Part shown: piece after piece, positions 1 to 8,042 of the stretch
Position numbering within the stretch: position 1 is the first letter of the stretch
Layout of the letters: each line of letters opens with the position of its first letter
Translations under genes and position numbers: made by a program
Notes under the pieces: generated by a model
What the model was told of the DNA's origin: nothing
Databases searched by the model: none
What the model saw: the letters and a program-made list of their open reading frames with translations, nothing else
NCBI GenBank assembly: GCA_002341165.1
Contig: DDNL01000063.1
Span: forward strand, 1-21,829
Source: Shewanellaceae bacterium UBA2521
Lineage (GTDB): Bacteria > Pseudomonadota > Gammaproteobacteria > Enterobacterales > Shewanellaceae
Reading direction: 5' to 3'
Length of the DNA stretch: 21,829 nucleotides

Positions 1-662
1 TATCAGATATTTTAGGTGATGAAGATCATTTAGGTGATATGGACTTTAAAGTTGCAGGTACAGCTGAAGGTGTGACGGCGTTACAGATGGATATCAAGAT
101 CGAAGGTATTACACCTGAAATCATGAAAATTGCTTTGAAGCAAGCACACAGCGCACGTATTCATATTTTGAAAGTGATGGATCAAGCAATTGATACACCA
201 CGTGTTGAATTATCAACGCATGCTCCACGCATTACAACGATTAAGATCAATCCAGATAAAATCCGTGATGTGATTGGCAAAGGTGGTGCTAATATTCGTG
301 CATTGACCGAAGAAACAGGCGTAACTATTGATATTGAAGATGATGGTACAGTTAAAATCGCTTCAAGTGACGGCGCTGCATCTAAGCTTGCAATCGAAAA
401 AATTAAAGCCATTACTGCTGATGTTGAAGTAGGTGCTATTTATACAGGTAAAGTGAACCGTATCGTTGAGTTTGGTGCATTTGTTAATATTCTTCCTGGT
501 AAAGATGGTTTGGTGCATATTTCACAAATTACAGCAGAGCGCGTTAACGACGTATCTGAACACTTAGCTGTAGGCCAAGAAGTCAAAGTAAAGGTACTTG
601 AGATCGATCGTCAAGGGCGAATTCGCTTATCGATGAAAGAAGTGAGCTCTGTAGAAGCTTAA
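1..662 (+). CDS. pnp: Polyribonucleotide nucleotidyltransferase (PNPase), 3' part only
   Basis: This is the C-terminal part of PNPase, the 3'-5' phosphorolytic exoribonuclease of the RNA degradosome. The reading frame is open from base 3, so the gene begins before the window; the first codons give SDILGDEDHLGDMDFKVAGT, a hallmark of the second RNase PH core domain. A KH RNA-binding domain follows, with its GxxG loop in VIGKGGANIRAL, and then an S1 domain (VGAIYTGKVNRIVEFGAF through VKVLEIDRQGRIRLSMKEV). The protein ends soon after the S1 fold, so the tail is short. A strong terminator follows 28 bases after the stop, and nlpI lies downstream as in enterobacteria. The identification is secure; only the missing 5' end is unknown. 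Confidence 0.97.
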   Translation, partial: SDILGDEDHLGDMDFKVAGTAEGVTALQMDIKIEGITPEIMKIALKQAHSARIHILKVMDQAIDTPRVELSTHAPRITTIKINPDKIRDVIGKGGANIRALTEETGVTIDIEDDGTVKIASSDGAASKLAIEKIKAITADVEVGAIYTGKVNRIVEFGAFVNILPGKDGLVHISQITAERVNDVSEHLAVGQEVKVKVLEIDRQGRIRLSMKEVSSVEA

Positions 663-689
663 TTCGCAATTTTGAGTTACACTTATAAG

Positions 690-716
690 AAGGGAAGCAA
701 AATGCTTCCCTTTTTG
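690..716 (+). terminator. Rho-independent terminator after pnp
   Basis: A perfect 9-bp stem, AGGGAAGCA (691-699) with TGCTTCCCT (703-711), encloses an AAA loop and runs into TTTTT. It sits 28 bases after the pnp stop and should separate pnp from nlpI. Confidence 0.92.
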
Positions 717-724
717 TAATAAGG

Positions 725-740
725 CAAATCAAAAGATTTG
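725..740 (+). repeat. Small inverted repeat in the nlpI leader
   Basis: CAAATC (725-730) and GATTTG (735-740) form a 6-bp stem with an AAAA loop. The repeat ends just before the GAAAGG ribosome-binding site of nlpI. It has no T-run, so it is not a terminator; it may only be leader structure. Confidence 0.4.
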
Positions 741-754
741 TGAAAGGCTCTATA

Positions 755-1615
755 ATGAAGTATGTAAGAGATTGGGTATGGTTGTTTATTGTCGTATCTC
801 TGATGGGTTGTTCTAGTACACAGCAGCACCAAACCATGTTGTTGGTGACTCCAGCTGAAATCAACTATCGAGTTGAATTAACGCTGGCGAAGTTAAACGA
901 GTATTTAAATACCCGTTCTTTGACGCTGCAACAGAAAGCTCGCCTCCTCTACGATAGAGGTGTTTTATATGATAGTGTGGGGCTTAAAACCCTTGCGCGC
1001 ATTGATTTCCACCAAGCTCTTAAGATTCAACCTACCTTAGCAGATGCCTATAATTTTTTAGGTATTTATTATACGCAAGATCAAGCTTATAGACGTGCTT
1101 TTGAAGCATTCGATGCAGCTCTAGAGTTGCAGCCTGACTATCAGTATGTGTATTTAAACCGAGGACTGGCATCGTATTACAATCGGCGTTATGAGATGGC
1201 GCTCAGTGACTTGGAATCTTTTTATAAGCTCAACCCTCAAGACGGCTATCGCATTTTATGGGTATATATTGCTCAATCACAACAAGATCCTGTGCAAGCT
1301 CGCCAGCAATTACAAACGTTACGGCAAAATTTAGATGACCATCAATGGGACAGCAAGCTCATTGATTTAATGCTAGGTAAGATAAGTAAAAACGAGATTT
1401 TTATTCAATCGTCGATGCAGCTTACCTACCGTAATGAAATGGCTGAGCGTATGTGCGAAGTCTACTTTTACATGGGTAAGCAAGCGCAAATTGACCAAGA
1501 TCATTTGGCTGCCATAGATTATTTTAAACTGGCTTTGGCAACCAATGTCTATGACTTTGTTGAGCACCGATACGCTCGGCTTGAGTTGTATCGCTCTTAC
1601 AATGCACTCGAGTGA
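755..1615 (+). CDS. nlpI: NlpI-like TPR lipoprotein
   Basis: NlpI is an outer-membrane lipoprotein whose TPR repeats act as an adaptor for murein endopeptidases and the protease Prc. I chose ATG 755 over the in-frame GTG at 740 because GAAAGG (742-747) is well spaced from it and the product then starts with a clean lipoprotein signal: KYVRDW, a hydrophobic stretch, and lipobox LMGC with Cys19 as the lipidated residue. Ser follows the Cys, which fits outer-membrane sorting. The 286-aa length is close to E. coli NlpI (about 294). TPR-like helices are visible at about residues 45-155, for example LGIYYTQDQAYRRAFEAFDA. Position directly after pnp matches the enterobacterial order and supports the call. 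Confidence 0.9.
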   Translation: MKYVRDWVWLFIVVSLMGCSSTQQHQTMLLVTPAEINYRVELTLAKLNEYLNTRSLTLQQKARLLYDRGVLYDSVGLKTLARIDFHQALKIQPTLADAYNFLGIYYTQDQAYRRAFEAFDAALELQPDYQYVYLNRGLASYYNRRYEMALSDLESFYKLNPQDGYRILWVYIAQSQQDPVQARQQLQTLRQNLDDHQWDSKLIDLMLGKISKNEIFIQSSMQLTYRNEMAERMCEVYFYMGKQAQIDQDHLAAIDYFKLALATNVYDFVEHRYARLELYRSYNALE

Positions 1616-1636
1616 TCGACAGATGCCTTGCATCTT

Positions 1637-3700
1637 CTATTCGATAACGCGCCTAAAAGGTGGAAGTGCGTCGAGTAAATCTCGACCATAGCGGCGTGTT
1701 TGTACACGTTTATCTAAAAGCACGACACGACCATAGTCTTCTTCACTGCGTAAGAGCCTGCCACAACTTTGAATCAGTTTTCTTGACGCATCAGGCAGTG
1801 TGAGCTGCATAAAAGGCTGACCGCCTTGAGCCTTGATGTATTCAGCATGTGCTTCTTCTACAGGAGATGTGGGGACTGCAAAGGGAAGTTTGGTAATAAT
1901 AAGATTTGTAAGGTAATCTCCTGGTAAATCCAAACCTTCAGAAAAGCTGCTAGTACCGAAAATGATACTTGGCTTTTGATCTTTACAGCGTTTCTTATGT
2001 TTCTTTAAGAGTGTATGCCGCGGCTCTTCGCCTTGTACGAAAATAGGAGTTTTGACTTTATGTCTAATGGATGCGACGGTTTGCTGCATTTGTTTGTAAG
2101 AAGAAAAAAGTACCAAAGTTGCTTGCTCGTGCTTTAATAGCTCTGGAATTTTCTCAATTAATTCCTCAGTAAATTCCGCTTCACTTGGATCATGGCGCAT
2201 CTTAGGAAGAAGAAGGTTCGCATTTTTTTGATAATCAAATGGAGAAGCTAAAGCAATATATTGGGTACCATCACCCTCTTTAAGTCCTGTTTGTTGCTGG
2301 AAGTGGTGGAATGAATTTAACGCACGTAACGTAGCGCTACATAAGATCACACCTGCGGCTTTGCTCCATAAATATTGATCTAACAAATGACCTACTTCAA
2401 TAGGCGATGCACTGGCATAATAATCTTGACTTTGTTCTTGATGAGACGCCTCAAACCAACGTACTAGAGGTGCTTCACCTGGAGTATCATCTCGACCCAT
2501 CATGCTCCAGAGCTTATGAAAGTTCTCGAGACGCTGTAAACTGGTGCCAAGCTGAAGTTGCATCGTATCATTATCCGCTTTTTTTATTGATCCGTCTTTG
2601 AATTGCTCACTCAGTAGTGTTTGACATTTATGCATATTGTCTAAGATTGAAACAGCGACTTTGGCTAAATCTTGACTAAGACGCTTTAATGCATCAGGTA
2701 GTTGTCCTTTAGATGCTCGAAAGCGCTGTTCGGCTCCTTGGCAGAGTTGATTGCTTTCGAGAATCTGTACCACATCTTCAAGCATTTTGTGAGACTGTTT
2801 AGTGCCTTCTAGTAATTGTTTTATTGGTTGCTCTATAAGAGCTGAGCCGACCATTTTTTTGATGTTTTGCATCGGTTTATCTAGTTTTTTCAACCATTGC
2901 CCTGTTGCCTTGAGTGAGGTGTGGGCACTTGAGAAACTACGTAAAGTCAAAGGTAAATGATGCGCTTCATCGATAACATAAAACATGGAGTCTGGATCAG
3001 GGAGAATGACACCGCCGCCTAACTCTAAATCTGCTAGCAGCAGGTGATGATTGGTTACGATGACATCAAAACTTTGCATGAGATCTCGAGCTTGATGAAA
3101 AGGACAATCTTGATGTCCTGCAATATGCTTTTGGCAGCTGTGTTTATCGCTTGCAATCTGTTGCCAAAGTCCATCTTCGACAGGAAAGGGTAGATGGTCA
3201 TAATCTCCTGACCAAGTTTGATCTTGATAAGCTTCATAAAGTGCCTCTAATGCTTCAACTTGCGCAGTATCAGGTGGTAAAAGCCATTGAGCACTTTGAT
3301 TGGGATGCAATAAGGCCTCTATTTTTTTGCGGCACATATAGCGCTGCCTTCCTTTAGCAATACCAAATTTAAAGTCTAAATCTGTATGCTGCAAGAACGC
3401 TGGTAATTCTTGGTGTATAAGCTGCTCTTGTAAGGCAACGGTTGCTGTACTGATACACAGTGTCTTGCCTTGAGCTTGCGCCAAGGGTAAGCCTGCAAGG
3501 AGATAGGCTAATGATTTTCCGGTACCCGTACCCGCTTCAATAACACATATTCTGCGTTGCTCTTGGTAGGTTCCTGCGAGTGTTTTTGAAATTTCTGCAA
3601 TGAGGTAGTTCTGCTCTTTACGTGAACGAAAATGTGGGCGATGTTGGGCTATGCTTTGGTAATGCCTACGTATATCTTGTTTTATGGATGCCTTGAGCAT
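1637..3700 (-). CDS. dinG: DinG-family ATP-dependent DNA helicase, one usual Fe-S cysteine absent
   Basis: This is a superfamily 2, XPD/DinG-type 5'-3' DNA helicase that unwinds D-loops and R-loops. I start it at ATG 3700 (687 aa; E. coli DinG is about 716) because the open frame upstream adds an unconvincing hydrophobic stretch. Walker A is EAGTGTGKS (55-63), Walker B is the DEAH box (244-247), and motifs V and VI are GTSSFSEGLDLPG and QSCGRLLRS near the C-terminus. The iron-sulfur domain keeps Cys123 (RYMCRKK), Cys189 (KHSCQK) and Cys199 (QDCPF). The position expected for the remaining ligand reads Ala194 (KHIAGH). His192 and His196 lie beside it. The gene converges on nlpI with a 21-base gap. 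The family call is firm; whether it carries a [4Fe-4S] cluster is open. Confidence 0.93.
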   Translation of the reverse strand: MLKASIKQDIRRHYQSIAQHRPHFRSRKEQNYLIAEISKTLAGTYQEQRRICVIEAGTGTGKSLAYLLAGLPLAQAQGKTLCISTATVALQEQLIHQELPAFLQHTDLDFKFGIAKGRQRYMCRKKIEALLHPNQSAQWLLPPDTAQVEALEALYEAYQDQTWSGDYDHLPFPVEDGLWQQIASDKHSCQKHIAGHQDCPFHQARDLMQSFDVIVTNHHLLLADLELGGGVILPDPDSMFYVIDEAHHLPLTLRSFSSAHTSLKATGQWLKKLDKPMQNIKKMVGSALIEQPIKQLLEGTKQSHKMLEDVVQILESNQLCQGAEQRFRASKGQLPDALKRLSQDLAKVAVSILDNMHKCQTLLSEQFKDGSIKKADNDTMQLQLGTSLQRLENFHKLWSMMGRDDTPGEAPLVRWFEASHQEQSQDYYASASPIEVGHLLDQYLWSKAAGVILCSATLRALNSFHHFQQQTGLKEGDGTQYIALASPFDYQKNANLLLPKMRHDPSEAEFTEELIEKIPELLKHEQATLVLFSSYKQMQQTVASIRHKVKTPIFVQGEEPRHTLLKKHKKRCKDQKPSIIFGTSSFSEGLDLPGDYLTNLIITKLPFAVPTSPVEEAHAEYIKAQGGQPFMQLTLPDASRKLIQSCGRLLRSEEDYGRVVLLDKRVQTRRYGRDLLDALPPFRRVIE

Positions 3701-3783
3701 AATGGATTTCTGTGAGTGAAAATAAGCATATGATACCAAGAAATCTCTATTGATTCGAATGAAAACAATAAATAAAAATAATG

Positions 3784-3814
3784 AAAAGAAACAATACATT
3801 GTATTTTTTTTTTT
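3784..3814. repeat. AT-only inverted repeat ending in T11
   Basis: AATACA-T-TGTATT (3793-3805) is a perfect 13-bp palindrome. Pairing continues outward to 3784 and 3814 with one C/T mismatch and one G-T pair, because an A-rich arm faces an 11-base T-tract. The stem is too AT-rich for a good terminator. A tract of this length may slip in replication. Confidence 0.6.
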
Positions 3815-3974
3815 AATCTAGGTTTATTTTTTTTGGTACTTTTGCTAACTTGAAAGCAGTTACTTGATCAAAATTGCAGGTTCTACTTGTGCTGTAGCCT
3901 GTTTTAGAGGAAGCAAGAATGCTTGTTGAGTAAGCTGTCTGATTGAGTAATTTATCAGATAATTTTTTAGGATG

Positions 3975-3992
3975 TTTGCCGCACCTGGCAAA
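3975..3992 (+). repeat. Hairpin in the porin mRNA leader
   Basis: TTTGCC (3975-3980) pairs with GGCAAA (3987-3992) around the loop GCACCT, 12 bases upstream of the porin ribosome-binding site. It has no T-run. Porin leaders are common small-RNA targets, so it may shape access to the start; that part is inference. Confidence 0.45.
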
Positions 3993-4014
3993 TCAAGGAT
4001 TTTTAGGGGATAAC

Positions 4015-5286
4015 ATGAAAAAACTATATTTAGCTGCAAGCATTGTCACTGCAATGGCTGCTATGAATACGCAAGCTGCGGAAGTGTTCAAACAGGGTAG
4101 TAACAGCTTGGACATAGGTGGATACGCAAACCTTATGTTAAGCCAAACATCAGGCTCTGATAAAATAGATGTCGCAGACAATTCATCACGTATTAATTTC
4201 TCATTTAACAAAGGTCTTAAGAGTGGCTGGTCGACCCAAGCTAAGTATGAGTTTGGTCTCTCGGGTGCTTATGCGGGAGGAGCTTTATCGCATAACCATG
4301 ACAAGCTCAGTCGGACTTCAAGTAACCCTTTGAGTTCACGCCTTGCTTATGTTGGTTTGATGCATGATAAATATGGTAAAATTATCATAGGTAAAAACTG
4401 GGGTGTTTACAGTGGTGTTGCCGGTGTAGCGGATCCTACGCAGAAATTTGGTACATCACCAGGTACTTACGAGTTAGACTCTGGAGGCGCATCAGGTACA
4501 GGCCGTGCCGAAAAAGTATTGCAATATCACAATGCGATAGGTCCTGTCAGCCTAGGCTTACAAGTTCAACCTTACGAATATACCTTAGCTACAGGTCAAG
4601 GAACCTTCAACTACGACGGTGCGACTACTTATACCGAAATCCACTATGGTATGGGCTACGGTGTATCACTGAAGTATAATATCATGGATGTAGTTGAGGT
4701 AGGTGTTGCTTATAATGCACATGATATTTTACTCGCTGCTGCTAACGATGCAGATGATAGCCGTAAACTGAAAGATGAGGAATCCGTAAAGTCGACAGCG
4801 ATGGCAGCTTCTATTCAGTATGGTGATCATGGTAAAGATGGCCTATTCTTGGGCTTTGTTTATGCCTCAGCAGAAAATCATATGGCGATTCCAGAATTTA
4901 CTGCCTTTAAAACCTCTTATGCTCCTTATTCTGCGCAATTAGCTCCTGAAGCCACCAGCATGAACCTAGCTGTTTCGTACAAGGTTGATGATTTTACACC
5001 TATGGTTGGATATTACACAACTGTTTACAAAGGCACCAAAGAGCGAAACATATTTGGAAATGAAGATACTGAGTTAAGTAAAACGACTCTTGTTGTAGGT
5101 CTATCTTATGACTGGACTGATGACTGGATGTTCTATGTCGAAGCCGCTCTTGATATGAGCGATAATGACGAGACTAAATTTGCAGGGACAGATTCGGGAG
5201 GAAACACTATAGACGGCACCAAATTTGTCGATGAGTTCAAAGAAGTTGGCACAGGCTATGCTCTGGGTATGAAGTACGTCTTCTAA
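4015..5286 (+). CDS. Gram-negative outer-membrane porin
   Basis: This is a general-diffusion type porin of the Gram-negative porin superfamily, a beta-barrel in the outer membrane. I start it at ATG 4015, preceded by AGGGGA, giving 423 aa. The signal peptide is MKKLYLAASIVTAMAAMNTQA with cleavage most likely before AEVFKQG, much like the AEVYN mature start of enterobacterial porins. Alternating hydrophobic/polar strands and Gly/Tyr-rich turns run through the sequence, with typical motifs such as GGYANL near the N-terminus and SRLAYVGL followed by YGKIIIGKNWG. The C-terminus is GMKYVF, ending in the Phe recognised by the BAM machinery. The gene stands alone between a long leader and its own terminator. 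Substrate specificity cannot be read. Confidence 0.93.
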   Translation: MKKLYLAASIVTAMAAMNTQAAEVFKQGSNSLDIGGYANLMLSQTSGSDKIDVADNSSRINFSFNKGLKSGWSTQAKYEFGLSGAYAGGALSHNHDKLSRTSSNPLSSRLAYVGLMHDKYGKIIIGKNWGVYSGVAGVADPTQKFGTSPGTYELDSGGASGTGRAEKVLQYHNAIGPVSLGLQVQPYEYTLATGQGTFNYDGATTYTEIHYGMGYGVSLKYNIMDVVEVGVAYNAHDILLAAANDADDSRKLKDEESVKSTAMAASIQYGDHGKDGLFLGFVYASAENHMAIPEFTAFKTSYAPYSAQLAPEATSMNLAVSYKVDDFTPMVGYYTTVYKGTKERNIFGNEDTELSKTTLVVGLSYDWTDDWMFYVEAALDMSDNDETKFAGTDSGGNTIDGTKFVDEFKEVGTGYALGMKYVF

Positions 5287-5310
5287 ATTACTCTTCCTAT
5301 GTCAAGATAA

Positions 5311-5336
5311 AAAGGCCGAAGAAGTTCGGCCTTTTT
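5311..5336 (+). terminator. Rho-independent terminator after the porin gene
   Basis: A perfect 10-bp stem AAAGGCCGAA (5311-5320) and TTCGGCCTTT (5325-5334) with a GAAG tetraloop runs into TTTTT, 24 bases after the stop. Confidence 0.95.
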
Positions 5337-5350
5337 GCTATATATTTTTC

Positions 5351-5389
5351 AATGATCATTTTTTATATCTCAATTATTCCTATCATAGG
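5351..5389. promoter_or_regulatory. Two short palindromes upstream of the purine permease
   Basis: AATGATCATT (5351-5360) is a perfect 10-bp palindrome and CCTAT-C-ATAGG (5379-5389) a perfect 11-bp one, the latter containing a TATCAT that could serve as a -10. They lie in the short gap before the permease and could be protein-binding sites. Neither resembles the E. coli PurR operator. Confidence 0.3.
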
Positions 5390-5400
5390 TGTATCATTTC

Positions 5401-6693
5401 ATGAATATTGAACGATTCTTTCAATTGAAAGCACATAAAACGACCATACAAAAAGAAGTCGTTGCAGGCTTAACGACCTTTTCAACTATGGTGTATATCA
5501 TTTTTGTCAATCCACAGCTGTTGGCCAGCGCGGGGATGGATTATGGAGCTGTATTTGTTGCAACTTGCTTAGCTGCTGCATTAGGCACTCTTATTATGGG
5601 GCTTTTTGCCAACTATCCTATTGCTTTGGCGCCAGGTATGGGACTGAATGCTTTTTTCACTTATACCATGGTTTTACAAATGGGATACACTTGGCAGGTT
5701 GGTTTAGGTGCTGTATTTCTCTCGGGGGTTTGCTTTTTTTTTCTATCTGTTTTTAAGCTACGGGAATGGTTGTTACAGATCATACCTGAAACACTGAAGT
5801 TGTCGATATCAGCGGGTATTGGGCTGTTTTTAGCGTTATTAGCTTTGAACAATGCGCAGATTATTGTTTCACATCCTGCGACATTGGTTTCGATGGGAGA
5901 TTTGACCCAGTGGCCTCCACTTATGGCGATGCTTAGCTTTCTCATTATTTTGGTTTTGGTGTATAGAAATATTAAATCTGCTGTATTGTGGAGTTTAATT
6001 GTAGTCACATGCTTATCCTTGTGGGTAGGTGAAACGTCATACCAAGGCTTTATGGGATTACCGCCTTCTTTGGCTCCAACGTTTATGCAAATGGATATTG
6101 CAGGCGCATTGGAAGTCGGCATGCTTACGATCATTTTTTCATTACTGTTTGTTGATATTTTCGATACAACAGGCACTCTAGTTGCTGTCGCTGAAAAAGG
6201 AAAGTTACTGGATAAGAAAGGTCAATTACCAAGATTAAATAGAGCACTGGTTGCAGATTCTTCAGCCACCATCTTTGGTGCCATATTAGGTACATCTACA
6301 ACAACAAGTTATATGGAAAGTACAGCAGGTGTCAGTGTAGGAGGACGCACAGGTTTAACCTCGGTTGTGGTTGCGCTGTGTTTCTTGTTGAGCTTGTTTT
6401 TTGCACCTATTGCCCAGATTATTCCAAGTTATGCGACCTCAGGTGCCTTATTTTATGTGGCTATACTGATGTTATCGAGTTTAGGCCAAGTTCATTGGGA
6501 AGACTTAACGGAAGCTGCGCCTGCTGGTGTGGTCTGTATCACGATGCCTCTAACCACCTCCATTGCTTCAGGTATAGGGCTTGGGTTTATTACCTATAGT
6601 TTTTTAAAGTTTTTTTCAGGTCGTAAAGAAGAGCTTAATATAGGTGTTATTTTAGTGTCATTGTTATTTTTAATTAAGTTTTCATTATTTTAA
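5401..6693 (+). CDS. Purine permease, NCS2 family (AzgA/AdeP/GhxP type)
   Basis: This inner-membrane protein imports purine bases (adenine, or guanine and hypoxanthine) by proton symport. The family is recognised from VVAGLTTFSTMVYIIFVNP (20-38), ALAPGMGLNAFF (75-86), FDTTGTLVAVAEKG, and the later GTSTTTSYMESTAGVSVGGR, all hallmarks of the AzgA-like branch. About a dozen hydrophobic segments span the 430 aa, near the E. coli AdeP length of about 445. I prefer ATG 5401 to the in-frame GTG 5389: AGGTG (5386-5390) serves 5401, though spaced rather far. Adenine and guanine/hypoxanthine subtypes cannot be separated by eye. The porin terminator lies upstream; downstream only a weak AATGCT/AGCATT stem with T5 (6692-6720) is seen. 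Confidence 0.93.
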   Translation: MNIERFFQLKAHKTTIQKEVVAGLTTFSTMVYIIFVNPQLLASAGMDYGAVFVATCLAAALGTLIMGLFANYPIALAPGMGLNAFFTYTMVLQMGYTWQVGLGAVFLSGVCFFFLSVFKLREWLLQIIPETLKLSISAGIGLFLALLALNNAQIIVSHPATLVSMGDLTQWPPLMAMLSFLIILVLVYRNIKSAVLWSLIVVTCLSLWVGETSYQGFMGLPPSLAPTFMQMDIAGALEVGMLTIIFSLLFVDIFDTTGTLVAVAEKGKLLDKKGQLPRLNRALVADSSATIFGAILGTSTTTSYMESTAGVSVGGRTGLTSVVVALCFLLSLFFAPIAQIIPSYATSGALFYVAILMLSSLGQVHWEDLTEAAPAGVVCITMPLTTSIASGIGLGFITYSFLKFFSGRKEELNIGVILVSLLFLIKFSLF

Positions 6694-6782
6694 TGCTAAC
6701 GAGGTATTTACAGCATTTTTAAGATCTAAGTGTTAGAGAAGGGCGTATTCATCTTTAGATAGCCGTAGAAATGAAGGGAATT

Positions 6783-7409
6783 ATGCCTAATACACAAATA
6801 CATGGATTACCTATCTTCCCAGTGGACGCACATATCTTTCCAGGTGGTAAGTTAAAGCTGCGTATATTTGAAAGTCGTTATATACGTCTTGTAAAGGAAC
6901 GCTCATCACTGGATCCTGCTTTTGCTATAGCGATGTATTCACATGTTATGGTTGGACAACAACCTCAGCTACTGAAAGTGGCCACGACAGTCAAAATCAT
7001 CGATTTTGAGAATTTAGAGGATGGATTTTTAGGTATAACGGTTGAAGGTGTAGGATTGGTCTCTATTTTGTCTGTGATGACAGAATCAGATGGCTTACAT
7101 ATAGCTGAGTGCGACCTCCTAACACATTGGAATCAAGATACTGCTGACTTTGATGAAGGTCATACGGAATATTTAACACAAAAATTACGAAGTTTGTATA
7201 TGGAATATCCTGATTTTTCCGCGTTGTATCCGAGCCTCAAACAGGATTTAAATTGGCTCGTGATGCGTTGGCTGGAACTGCTTCCTGTGCCAAGTGATTT
7301 GAAAGTGGAAATGTTACAAGAAAAAGATGCGAGTAATGCTGTCATGTTAGTACGCATGATGATAGAAGCCAGTGAGAAAAACCTCTCAGACCCTGATGAT
7401 TTAAGCTAA
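6783..7409 (+). CDS. LON peptidase substrate-binding (N-terminal) domain protein
   Basis: This 208-aa protein matches the stand-alone LON N-terminal domain family (COG2802 type), which carries the substrate-recognition fold of Lon protease but no ATPase or protease part. The family opening is visible in LPIFPVDAHIFPGGKLKLRI followed by FESRYIRLV, and again in FLGITVEGVGLVSI. No Walker motif or Ser-Lys dyad is present. I prefer ATG 6783, which has AAGGGA just upstream, to ATG 6771, which has no ribosome-binding site. The sigma-factor gene begins 39 bases downstream with no terminator between, so this gene probably leads a four-gene operon. The molecular role of the family is not known to me; a link to regulated turnover of its neighbours is only a guess. 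Confidence 0.85.
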   Translation: MPNTQIHGLPIFPVDAHIFPGGKLKLRIFESRYIRLVKERSSLDPAFAIAMYSHVMVGQQPQLLKVATTVKIIDFENLEDGFLGITVEGVGLVSILSVMTESDGLHIAECDLLTHWNQDTADFDEGHTEYLTQKLRSLYMEYPDFSALYPSLKQDLNWLVMRWLELLPVPSDLKVEMLQEKDASNAVMLVRMMIEASEKNLSDPDDLS

Positions 7410-7448
7410 ACTTAAAGGTATGCGCTGTCTTCATTAGGTGGTTGAGTT

Positions 7449-8042
7449 GTGGCAAGTGATCAAGCTGATGAGGAAATACAGCGAACACTACATCATGCTA
7501 TTATTCAAGTTGCGAATCATCGCGATACTAAAGCATTTGGTGTAATTTTTGTATATTTTGCCTCAAGGTTGTTTTATTTTGCGATGAAATATACAGGTGA
7601 TCCACACAAATCTCGTGATATCGCACAAGAAACTTTAGCTATGATTTGGCAAAAAGCATCTTTGTTTGATCAAGATAAAGGCTCTTTAACCACTTGGGTG
7701 TATACCATTGCGCGCAACGTGTGTTACGACCTAGGTCGCCAGCAGTCTCGCCGGCCTGTTCTTATCTCGTCTGATGATGTGTATGAAGATTATACAAATC
7801 ATGAGTATTCGATGAGTGACTTTGATGATATCGACTTAGATAAAGATATTTTGCATTGTTTGGTACATCAGCTGCCTAAAACTCAAAGTGATGTGATTGA
7901 ATTAATCTATTTACACGATATGTCACAACAAGCTGTTGCCGAACACTTGCAGTTACCTTTGGGTACAGTAAAAAGTCGTATTCGTTTAGCTTTATCCAAA
8001 CTTAGGCAATTAACCTCTAAAGAGATGAAAGGCTATGACTAA
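7449..8042 (+). CDS. ECF-type RNA polymerase sigma factor (RpoE/ChrR-type group)
   Basis: This is a group 4 sigma factor of 197 aa with only regions 2 and 4. Region 2 spans about residues 30-97 (DIAQETLAMIWQKASLFD, then GSLTTWVYTIARNVCYDLGR); region 4 spans about 135-187, with helix-turn-helix AVAEHLQLPLGTVKSRIRLA. It starts with GTG at 7449, supported by AGGTGG (7436-7441) seven bases upstream. Its last codons overlap the start of a ChrR-like gene by 8 bases, so the two are translationally coupled, as usual for a sigma factor and its anti-sigma partner. That pairing places it near the ECF11 group, whose Rhodobacter member answers singlet oxygen. I could not find a clear copy of the ECF11 promoter in front of this operon. 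Confidence 0.93.
   Translation: MASDQADEEIQRTLHHAIIQVANHRDTKAFGVIFVYFASRLFYFAMKYTGDPHKSRDIAQETLAMIWQKASLFDQDKGSLTTWVYTIARNVCYDLGRQQSRRPVLISSDDVYEDYTNHEYSMSDFDDIDLDKDILHCLVHQLPKTQSDVIELIYLHDMSQQAVAEHLQLPLGTVKSRIRLALSKLRQLTSKEMKGYD

Larger units (their letters stand above)
3701..4014. other. 314-bp divergent control region between dinG and the porin gene
   Basis: No gene is seen here. The dinG side is very AT-rich, with an inverted repeat running into T11 (3804-3814) and a further T8 (3827-3834). The porin side carries a leader hairpin (3975-3992) and the AGGGGA ribosome-binding site (4005-4010). I found no convincing -35/-10 pair for either gene; TTGAGT (3926) with TAATTT (3948) and GATAAT (3958) are weak options for the porin. 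Confidence 0.6.

Noticed and set aside
1621..1635. AGATGC-CTT-GCATCT hairpin between nlpI and dinG as a bidirectional terminator
   Set aside because: The stem is only six pairs with no T-run on either side; too weak to call.
3701..3799. A hydrophobic N-terminal extension of DinG (MYCFFSLFLFIVFI) that could pass for a signal or membrane anchor
   Set aside because: DinG is cytoplasmic, the extension is encoded by AT-rich promoter-like DNA, and the family N-terminus begins at the internal ATG 3700.
5661..6176. A 171-codon open frame on the minus strand inside the purine permease gene
   Set aside because: It lies opposite a strongly conserved membrane protein, has no ribosome-binding site or family resemblance, and mirrors the codon pattern of the real gene.
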